Both the position numbers and the translations under genes were made by a program. DNA of 64,000 bases from Klebsiella terrigena (GTDB lineage: Bacteria > Pseudomonadota > Gammaproteobacteria > Enterobacterales > Enterobacteriaceae), in contig NZ_BJNO01000018.1 in assembly GCF_006539725.1 (NCBI RefSeq), positions 1 to 64,000 of the forward strand, written 5' to 3'. Numbering within the stretch: the first letter of the stretch is position 1; each line of letters opens with the position of its first letter. The notes beneath the pieces were generated by a model, which was not told where the DNA came from, did not search any database, and saw only the letters and a list, made by a program, of their open reading frames with translations. Shown one piece after another: positions 1 to 5,990 of the stretch.

Positions 1-18
1 GCCCAAAGGCGGGTTTTT
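1..18. terminator. Partial terminator at left edge
   Basis: A GGCGGG arm followed by five T is visible, and a GCC just before it suits the end of the matching arm, which lies outside the window. It probably ends an upstream plus-strand gene and may also end the minus-strand gene at 72-337. Confidence 0.5.
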
Positions 19-71
19 GCTTTTCTGCAGCCGGACTCTTCATCGAACTGCGTTCGGCTGCTCGCTGCCGG

Positions 72-337
72 TTACATCGGATTTTTAACCTCTTCCTTTT
101 TTTCATTGCCATCCCGGCGGCAGGTTTTTTCTCCTTCTTCATCATGGTGCCTGGATGTTTATCCGCTTTCATCATGGTTGCGGAATGATTATCGGTCTCC
201 ATCATCGCGCCGGACTTCTTGTCTGCTTTCATCATGGTGGTCGATGACGTTTCGCTCGTTGAATCTGCCGCATAGCTCACCGCCACGGAACCCATAGCCC
301 AGACGGCTGACAGTGCGAGAATAGCTAATTTTTTCAT
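72..337 (-). CDS. Small periplasmic Met-Met-Lys repeat protein, apparent frameshift
   Basis: The minus-strand ATG at 337 opens a Sec signal peptide (MKKLAILALSAVWAMG, cleavage near SYA-AD). Four degenerate repeats of about ten residues follow, each starting Met-Met: MMKADKKSGA, MMETDNHSAT, MMKADKHPGT, MMKKEKKPAA. This resembles the secreted MXKDX-repeat family, whose function is unknown. In the starting frame no stop occurs before the window edge and the frame runs into the terminator. One extra A in the run of seven (97-103) would give a tail of KKKEEVKNPM and a TAA at 72-74. The end given here assumes that shift. It could be a sequencing error, a real mutation, or slippage on the A run. Function is not inferred. 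Confidence 0.6.
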
Positions 338-502
338 CCTGTTTTCCTCAGTTATTGTCGATATACCCGCGATACCATCACCGACTATCCGCCCCATCTG
401 TTCCCCAAAGCCTCACGTAAGTTTAAATAAAATGTGATAGTTCAATCCCAGCAGAGGGAGTTGTGTAAGCTGCAGGAGTAGACGAGAAAACGGGAGTTAA
501 AT

Positions 503-1228
503 ATGACAGGCGTAAGCGCAAAAAAAGTCCTGATCGTCGAAGATGATGCCGATATTGCCGACCTTCTCGCTCTTCACCTACGTGATGAGGGCTATGACGT
601 TACCCATGCCGACGACGGCAATAAGGGCGTCGCCCTGCTGGAAAATGGCGGCTGGGATGCGCTGATCCTCGACCTGATGCTCCCCGGTATCGATGGCCTG
701 GAGATCTGCCGTCGGGCGCGTAATATGGCCCACTATACGCCAGTCATTATTATCAGCGCCCGCGCCAGCGAAATACACCGCGTGCTCGGCCTGGAACTGG
801 GGGCCGATGACTATCTGGCAAAACCGTTTTCGATGCTGGAGCTGGTCGCCCGCATCAAAGCCCTGTTTCGCCGTCAGGAAGCGATGATCTGCGCCACCAG
901 AATGGATGCAGGAATGTTGCGCTTTGCCGGCCTGGTTATCGATCCGATCGCGCGTGAAGTCCATCTGGACCGCAAACCGGTGGAACTTACGCCGCGTGAA
1001 TTCGATCTGCTCTATTTTTTCGCCAAAAACCCCGGAAAAGTCTTCTCGCGCATGAGCCTGCTCAATCAGGTCTGGGGCTATCAGCATGAAGGCTATGAGC
1101 ATACGGTCAATACGCACATTAACCGCCTGCGGATCAAGATTGAACGTAACCCGGCGGAGCCGGAGCGCCTGCTAACCGTCTGGGGAAGAGGGTATAAATT
1201 TTGTCCCGCAGTCGAAAGCGCAGCGTAA
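503..1228 (+). CDS. OmpR/PhoB-family response regulator, orphan
   Basis: A 241-residue two-domain response regulator. The receiver domain (about 8-120) has the acidic pair D14-D15, phospho-acceptor D57 in LILDLMLPG, S85 and K107 in the KPF motif. The C-terminal winged helix (about 135-235) has the OmpR-type ELTPREFDLL start and the TVNTHINRLR recognition region. It should be a DNA-binding regulator phosphorylated by a sensor kinase, but neither neighbour is a kinase: upstream is a divergent repeat protein and downstream a convergent small secreted protein. GGGAG about eight bases before the ATG supports this start. The cognate kinase and regulon cannot be read from the sequence; the divergent periplasmic gene is the nearest candidate target. 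Confidence 0.9.
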   Translation: MTGVSAKKVLIVEDDADIADLLALHLRDEGYDVTHADDGNKGVALLENGGWDALILDLMLPGIDGLEICRRARNMAHYTPVIIISARASEIHRVLGLELGADDYLAKPFSMLELVARIKALFRRQEAMICATRMDAGMLRFAGLVIDPIAREVHLDRKPVELTPREFDLLYFFAKNPGKVFSRMSLLNQVWGYQHEGYEHTVNTHINRLRIKIERNPAEPERLLTVWGRGYKFCPAVESAA

Positions 1229-1396
1229 GAATCCGGCGATAAAAAATATCACTTCTCCCGACGCCCACCGATTCTCAGCCGACACAGATCTCGCCCCGGA
1301 GGGCGAACTGGCGTTCGCCGGCCGCAGAGGTCGAAACCGGCAGAGCGTCGACCTGAATGCCGCCGGAGAGGATCTCCCTCAGGAGGGAGCGTCAAT

Positions 1397-1696
1397 TCAT
1401 GGTATATCCGCAAGAGCGGCAGTTTGTTTTTGCCGGTTATACAGACAGAGAGATTTCACCGTTTGCACCTTGCCTTTATCGACTCTTTTACCGGAAATAA
1501 TAAGCGCCGAGTAGCCGACGTCATCACTAAAATCGATCCGCTGCCCGGCCACCTTTTTATGCGGCAGGTCGCTCTGCGCCAGGCAGGCGCGCTGGATGGC
1601 CTTATCAAATTCTTTCCACGCCGCCTCTGAGGAGGCGAATGCGCCTGCCGGCAGCAGTAATAGAGGAGCCAGGGCGATGAGTTGTAAGAGTTTCAT
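1397..1696 (-). CDS. Small secreted protein of unknown function
   Basis: A 99-residue protein starting at the ATG at 1696, which has GGAGAT just upstream; an earlier in-frame start would place about 19 unlikely residues before the signal peptide. Residues 1-22 form a clear Sec signal (MKLLQLIALAPLLLLPAGAFA) with predicted cleavage before SSEA. The mature part of about 77 residues is rich in Lys and holds two cysteines, one near its start (RACLAQ) and one near its end (SLCLYN), which could pair in the periplasm. No family was recognised. The end faces the response regulator gene, and a small hairpin (CTCCCT/AGGGAG) lies just past its stop. Confidence 0.75.
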   Translation of the reverse strand: MKLLQLIALAPLLLLPAGAFASSEAAWKEFDKAIQRACLAQSDLPHKKVAGQRIDFSDDVGYSALIISGKRVDKGKVQTVKSLCLYNRQKQTAALADIP

Positions 1697-1974
1697 AACG
1701 ATATCTCCGATATAAGGGGGCACGTATCGGTGGCGTAAAGAGCGTGCCAACAATATAGCTCATCTTTTATTTCAACGGCCGCTGAGGTCGGATGATTTCG
1801 CCGTACTGCCTTTCGTCCCCTCTGCTGAGCATCTCTTTTTCAGTCGTTAGTTCCAAACGGCGCCGCTATCGGACCGGCGATAACGCGGCAATTTGGATAA
1901 CAGCGCGTGTCCCACGATGAGTTCGTGGACACGCGCTGGCGCGCTAAACAGAGGCCCGGCCTGTGGTTGGCTGC

Positions 1975-2466
1975 TTATCGCTGCGCGGCCGGGCTCGTGG
2001 CGCTACTGCACACATAGGTCGGCAGCGTGCCCAAAATAAAGAGATAGCTACCGTTCTGCAGTTCATGAATGTGCATATAGATGTTTTTTGCCGGATAGAC
2101 GAAAAACAGGGGCTCATATTTTTCCAGCCAGCTATCCGGCACGCTATCGTCCGGAAATTTAATATTGTGCTCTGATATCAGGTAGTAAGCGCTGCCCCTG
2201 CGCGTCACCATAAACGATATTTTGCGGTTAATGATTCTGCCAGACTCCCCCTGCACGTGGCCGTTGATGCTGAGCGTACCGCTCTTCCCGTCCAGGATGT
2301 AGTTCATCCACAGAACGAGGGTCGTATCCTGATGATGCTGGACAAAACTCACCCGACAGGAAAACGGCGCAACATAATAGCGGCGCCACAAAAAATACCC
2401 CGCCAGCACGCTGCCGAGCAGCAGGCAAAAACAGGACAGGTAAAGCACCTGACGATGATGGGCCAT
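1975..2466 (-). CDS. FidL-like inner-membrane protein
   Basis: A 163-residue protein with one N-terminal membrane anchor (about residues 6-27, VLYLSCFCLLLGSVLAGYFL) and a periplasmic domain of about 135 residues. Size, topology and position directly behind a ToxR/CadC-like regulator match the FidL family, first seen beside marT in Salmonella; FidL's biochemical role is not known. The ATG at 2466 is chosen because GAGG lies nine bases upstream; the longer frame from 2481 would need a TTG. The ATG begins one base after the regulator's stop, so the two are probably translated together. By analogy the protein may modulate the regulator's periplasmic domain, which is inference. Confidence 0.7.
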   Translation of the reverse strand: MAHHRQVLYLSCFCLLLGSVLAGYFLWRRYYVAPFSCRVSFVQHHQDTTLVLWMNYILDGKSGTLSINGHVQGESGRIINRKISFMVTRRGSAYYLISEHNIKFPDDSVPDSWLEKYEPLFFVYPAKNIYMHIHELQNGSYLFILGTLPTYVCSSATSPAAQR

Positions 2467-2467
2467 G

Positions 2468-3265
2468 CTAGCGATCCTCAATAAAATAGTCAGAAATGCA
2501 GCGGTTTGGCTCCTTCATCGACCGATCGCACCGAATGACGGAGGCGCGAGGCAGCCGCGCGTATCTGCCGATATACACCCACGGATAGTTAACGCAGCCA
2601 TCTTTAAATTGCCCAACGTAGGCCAGCGCCATCGCCCGCTCATCCTGCGCCTGGATGCTATTTGCCAAATAAACCCGACACGCTCCCACCGTGCTCGCAA
2701 AGTAATAATCATCAATAAAAAGATTGCTCCGGGAAAAGCTGTGATTAATCACGCCTGCACCGCTGAATAACAAAATCACCAATAACGCTTTCATCCACCA
2801 GCGCATACGCCGCGGTGAATAAACCGCTATTGTAGGCTGCGCGGTAGGTTCAGCCTGCGAAACGCTCGCTTCATCCGAACGCGCAGTATCATATTCATGG
2901 TCCTCTGACGCTTGCCGCGGAACCTCTTTAATCGTTATCGTCGTTTCGCTGGCCAGCGTTAATCCAATACGCGGAATTGTAACGATCGGATCGTTCTGGA
3001 AGCCTATTTTTCTCAACCCTTTGCGTAAAACAGAAATATTCTGGTAATAGGTATTAGGCGAAACCAGCATCCCTCGCCTTTGCCAGACGATATCCATACA
3101 CTCCTGCTGAGTCACAATAGTGCCGGCCCGCTCTATTAATAATAATAAGCAGCGCCCCGCCGGTGAATTCAGTACCACCACGCGATCCGGATTGCTGAGA
3201 TCGCGCAGCGTGCCGTCCACGGGATGAAACTCAACTATTTCATTGATAATATAATGCTTGTGCAT
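2468..3265 (-). CDS. Membrane-anchored ToxR/CadC-like transcriptional regulator (MarT type)
   Basis: A 265-residue regulator with an N-terminal winged-helix domain (about 1-105; VVVLNSPAGRCLLLLIER and the recognition region SPNTYYQNISVLRKGLRKIG), an acidic linker, one membrane span (about 158-175, WMKALLVILLFSGAGV) and a periplasmic tail of about 85 residues with several cysteines. This is the ToxR/CadC layout, in which a membrane protein binds DNA directly and senses periplasmic signals. It is paired with the FidL-like gene and faces away from a LuxR-type regulator and fimbrial operon across 728 bases, so fimbrial control is a reasonable guess. The target genes are not shown by the sequence. 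Confidence 0.8.
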   Translation of the reverse strand: MHKHYIINEIVEFHPVDGTLRDLSNPDRVVVLNSPAGRCLLLLIERAGTIVTQQECMDIVWQRRGMLVSPNTYYQNISVLRKGLRKIGFQNDPIVTIPRIGLTLASETTITIKEVPRQASEDHEYDTARSDEASVSQAEPTAQPTIAVYSPRRMRWWMKALLVILLFSGAGVINHSFSRSNLFIDDYYFASTVGACRVYLANSIQAQDERAMALAYVGQFKDGCVNYPWVYIGRYARLPRASVIRCDRSMKEPNRCISDYFIEDR

Positions 3266-3993
3266 ACAATCGGCGAAAAGTCTCCGGTGAAAGCATGTCG
3301 GAAGTGCCCAGGTCTTATCACCATATGGATGAGAAGAGAGGGATCCATCTCCTTTCTGAGGGGGTAATATGGCCGATAAATTTAGTGCTGTATATCACAA
3401 CCGCTGGCGAAACATCTTATTTTCCTGTCATTGCTCTGCAGGTTAACTGAAGTACAATAAACGCTAACCCCGCTATTCATCCCTTTCTCAGCCGCCGCCC
3501 GACGGGTGCGAACGTCCTTATCTTATCTTTTCTTAAGTCCTTCTTATCTTCACTCAACCGGCGAACAAATACCTGCCCGCAGGTCTCTCCTCACGCCCTG
3601 ACCGTTCGCTCCTGCGCCTTATCTGGCGTAGAAAAAATGCCAACAACAGGCTGATGTAAAAAGAAAAACAGAAGACATCACATGGCTCAACACGCGCCTG
3701 AAGCCTTGAAAAAAAGCGATAATAAGCAGTACAAAAAACCGGCCACCTCCGGGAATTGAGGACAGTTCGTCCACAGTTAAGCCAATATCGATTGGCGAAC
3801 GGCCTCACCGGACGGCCGCGCGTTCTGCAATTAATATAACTTAAGATTAATTGAGATTACCTTCTCATCTCCCGAGGTATAGTAGTTCTACAAAGTGAAA
3901 GGCTTAATTGCTTCGAAAATACAGGAATACAGGTTGATACCTGTCATACGCATACAGGCTGACCTCCTTACTATTATAAATCGAGGGAATAAC
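3266..3993. other. Long regulatory intergenic region
   Basis: These 728 bases separate two divergent regulators. They are AT-rich in their right part. I see pyrimidine-rich CTTATCTT direct repeats at about 3515-3551, a possible -10 box TATAGT at 3878-3883, and an ATACAGG repeat cluster at 3919-3958. An 84-codon minus-strand frame at 3554-3808 has no convincing start or family and is not called. Confidence 0.55.
3919..3958. promoter_or_regulatory. ATACAGG repeat cluster, candidate operator
   Basis: ATACAGG occurs at 3919-3925, 3927-3933 and 3952-3958. An inverted copy makes the perfect dyad ACAGGT-TGAT-ACCTGT at 3929-3944. The cluster lies 36-75 bases before the LuxR-type start codon, a position that suits autoregulation. 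The binding protein is unknown. Confidence 0.4.
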
Positions 3994-4596
3994 ATGGCGA
4001 ATAAGCTTGAACTACAGCAACATTTAAATGTTGCGTTAATCGGCGGAGATCGCTTCGCACGCGGCGGCATCACCGCCTTATTGCAAGGAATGTATGCTGA
4101 TATTCAAATCACAACATCGATAAATGATTACCAGCACCTTGACGATCTTTTAGCAATGACCCCAATTGACGTTATTTTTATCTCCGGGCTAGAGAAACAC
4201 CATACCGGCATGGATTGTCTGGCGTATATAAAAACGATTAAAGCCAGCTACCCGCAGGTGCTTATATACATGTATTCCGCAGCGGTGAATTCATCACTGT
4301 GGGTCCACGGCGATATTGATGCCTATGTTTCACTACAGGACCCGCTTTATCGCTGGCGAAACTGTTTATTAAAAATAGCGGAAAACCGCGCTCAGCCGAA
4401 AAAGAAATCAATGGCACTTTCGCTAACACCAGGGGAATGGAGGGTATTGAAGAAACTGAGAAATGGACTGGATATACGTTATATCGCAGAAATAGAGAAG
4501 CTTTCATACCGCCGTGTCAGCGCGTTAAAAAGCTCAGCAATAAGAAAACTCGGGCTCAGGAATAAAACAGATTTACTGGTGTTTTTAACCAGCTAG
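3994..4596 (+). CDS. LuxR-type helix-turn-helix regulator upstream of fimbrial operon
   Basis: A 200-residue protein. The N-terminal part (about 9-125) resembles a degenerate response-regulator receiver (NVALIGGDRFARGGITALL, then DVIFISG where the phospho-acceptor loop would be). The C-terminal 60 residues form a LuxR/FixJ helix-turn-helix (LTPGEWRVLKKLRNG, IAEIEKLSYRRVSALKSSA, KLGLRNKTDLL). Such proteins often control adjacent fimbriae. The ATG at 3994 has GAGGG seven bases upstream; the frame is open back to 3895 without a plausible site there. The fimbrial operon begins 53 bases downstream on the same strand, so it may be co-transcribed or directly activated. Base composition is lower in GC than the pilin genes, suggesting separate ancestry. 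Confidence 0.8.
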   Translation: MANKLELQQHLNVALIGGDRFARGGITALLQGMYADIQITTSINDYQHLDDLLAMTPIDVIFISGLEKHHTGMDCLAYIKTIKASYPQVLIYMYSAAVNSSLWVHGDIDAYVSLQDPLYRWRNCLLKIAENRAQPKKKSMALSLTPGEWRVLKKLRNGLDIRYIAEIEKLSYRRVSALKSSAIRKLGLRNKTDLLVFLTS

Positions 4597-4649
4597 AACT
4601 GCTGCCTTCAGGGCCAATCTCGTCATAATAAAACTATGGAATCAGAAAA

Positions 4650-5234
4650 ATGAAAGCTTACTTAAACAACAAAACTCTGCTGGCGCTGGGCATTGCGGCG
4701 CTGCTGCCTGCGGGCTCCTCTCTGGCCGCCACCGCCAGCGGCGGCACGGTAAACTTCAGCGGTAGCGTCGTAACCTCGGCCTGCGCCATCAGCGCCAACA
4801 GCAGCAATATTGACGTCGACCTGGGTGAAGTTCGTACCGCCACGCTGGCCGCGGCAGGCAGCGAAGCCAACACGGCAAAAGCCTTCACCATCACCCTTGA
4901 AGATTGCGAAATCGCCGATACCTCCGCCGGCACCGAAGAAGATCCGATCCCGGCGACAACGGTTGCCGTCACCTTCACCGGCACCCCGGATAGCACCGAT
5001 GCCGATGGCCTGGCCGTCGGCTCAAACGGCAGCAGCGCCTCGGCGCAAAACGTCGCAATTCGCCTGTATGACGAACAGGGCAACGTCGTAAGACTGGGCG
5101 AGTCCGCTGCCCCCGTCGAGCTGCGCAGCGGCTCGAACACCCTGAACTTCAGCGCTAAATACTACTCCCCGCAGGGCAACGCCACGGCTGGCGATGCCAG
5201 CGCTGTCGCCACCTACACCGTCACCTATTCGTAA
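4650..5234 (+). CDS. Major fimbrial subunit, type 1-like pilin
   Basis: A 194-residue pilin precursor with a Sec signal (about 1-27, ending SSLAATA). The mature protein has the chaperone-usher pilin layout: an N-terminal donor-strand segment (GGTVNFSGSVV), a disulfide pair C45 and C86, and the C-terminal beta-strand ending TYTVTYS with the penultimate tyrosine. It is probably the shaft subunit because it is first in the operon and close to FimA in size. A short acidic, proline-containing stretch (GTEEDPIPATT, about 97-107) looks like a surface loop and may be the variable antigenic part. It begins 53 bases after the LuxR-type regulator. Confidence 0.88.
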   Translation: MKAYLNNKTLLALGIAALLPAGSSLAATASGGTVNFSGSVVTSACAISANSSNIDVDLGEVRTATLAAAGSEANTAKAFTITLEDCEIADTSAGTEEDPIPATTVAVTFTGTPDSTDADGLAVGSNGSSASAQNVAIRLYDEQGNVVRLGESAAPVELRSGSNTLNFSAKYYSPQGNATAGDASAVATYTVTYS

Positions 5235-5289
5235 TCCTCTGGCCCGGCCGCGTTGCCGGGCCAGGCCCAACCTTCAGGAGAGAGACGCT

Positions 5290-5970
5290 ATGCGCTCGTT
5301 TACATGGATTTGTCTGCTCGGCTCGCTGTGGTCATCCGTAGCCTGCGCCGGCGGCGTGGGGCTGGGCGCAACGCGAATGGTCTACCTCGGCAGCGCCAAC
5401 CAGTCGATGCTGCAGGTCAGAAATACGCATCCCGACGCCTCATTCCTCATTCAGTCATGGGTCGAGGATGAGAACAATCGGCGCTCCAACGATTTCGTCA
5501 TTACGCCGCCGCTGTATGTTTTAAAACCGGCCACCGAAAGCGTAGTGAAAATTATGTTTAGCGGTAAATCCCTGCCGCAGGACCGGGAAACGCTGTACTG
5601 GATTACGGTCAAAGCCATTCCACAGCAGCCCAAAAGCGCCGCCAGCAATTCGCTGCAGTTTGCCTCAGCCAACCGCATTAAAGTTTTTTACCGCCCGGAG
5701 GGGCTGCAAAGCGGCGCCAGCGAGGGCTGGAAAAAAATAACCGCTGACTACCGTGCGGGCAAAATTACGCTCAATAACCCAACGCCCTATTACCTCACCA
5801 CCATCAATTTAAAAGTCGATGGCAAGCCGGTACAGCCGGCGATGGTCCCGCCAAAAGCAAGCGTCACCCTGGGCGGATCGTTCAGTCAGGCAAGCACTTT
5901 TAGCTATCAGACCATCAATGATTACGGCGCATGGACCCCTGCCGTCAGCCTGTCGTTGAACCGGAAATAA
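5290..5970 (+). CDS. Periplasmic fimbrial chaperone (PapD/FimC family)
   Basis: A 226-residue chaperone that should hold pilins in the periplasm by donor-strand complementation and pass them to the usher. The signal peptide (MRSFTWICLLGSLWSSVACA) is followed by two immunoglobulin-like domains. The family arginine is in LGATRMVYL, the partner lysine in NRIKVFYRPEGL, the alternating hydrophobic G1 strand precedes it, and the second domain contains LNNPTPYYLT. The ATG at 5290 follows AGGAGAG; the frame is open to 5194 but the earlier residues overlap the pilin gene and lack a signal. It lies between pilin and usher, the usual order. Confidence 0.9.
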   Translation: MRSFTWICLLGSLWSSVACAGGVGLGATRMVYLGSANQSMLQVRNTHPDASFLIQSWVEDENNRRSNDFVITPPLYVLKPATESVVKIMFSGKSLPQDRETLYWITVKAIPQQPKSAASNSLQFASANRIKVFYRPEGLQSGASEGWKKITADYRAGKITLNNPTPYYLTTINLKVDGKPVQPAMVPPKASVTLGGSFSQASTFSYQTINDYGAWTPAVSLSLNRK

Positions 5971-5990
5971 AAGAAGAAAGGTGCGAGTGC

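Noticed and set aside
3554-3808. 84-codon minus-strand open frame in the long regulatory gap
   Set aside because: No ribosome site or recognisable domain, unusual composition with many Arg and Cys, and it overlaps likely control sites.
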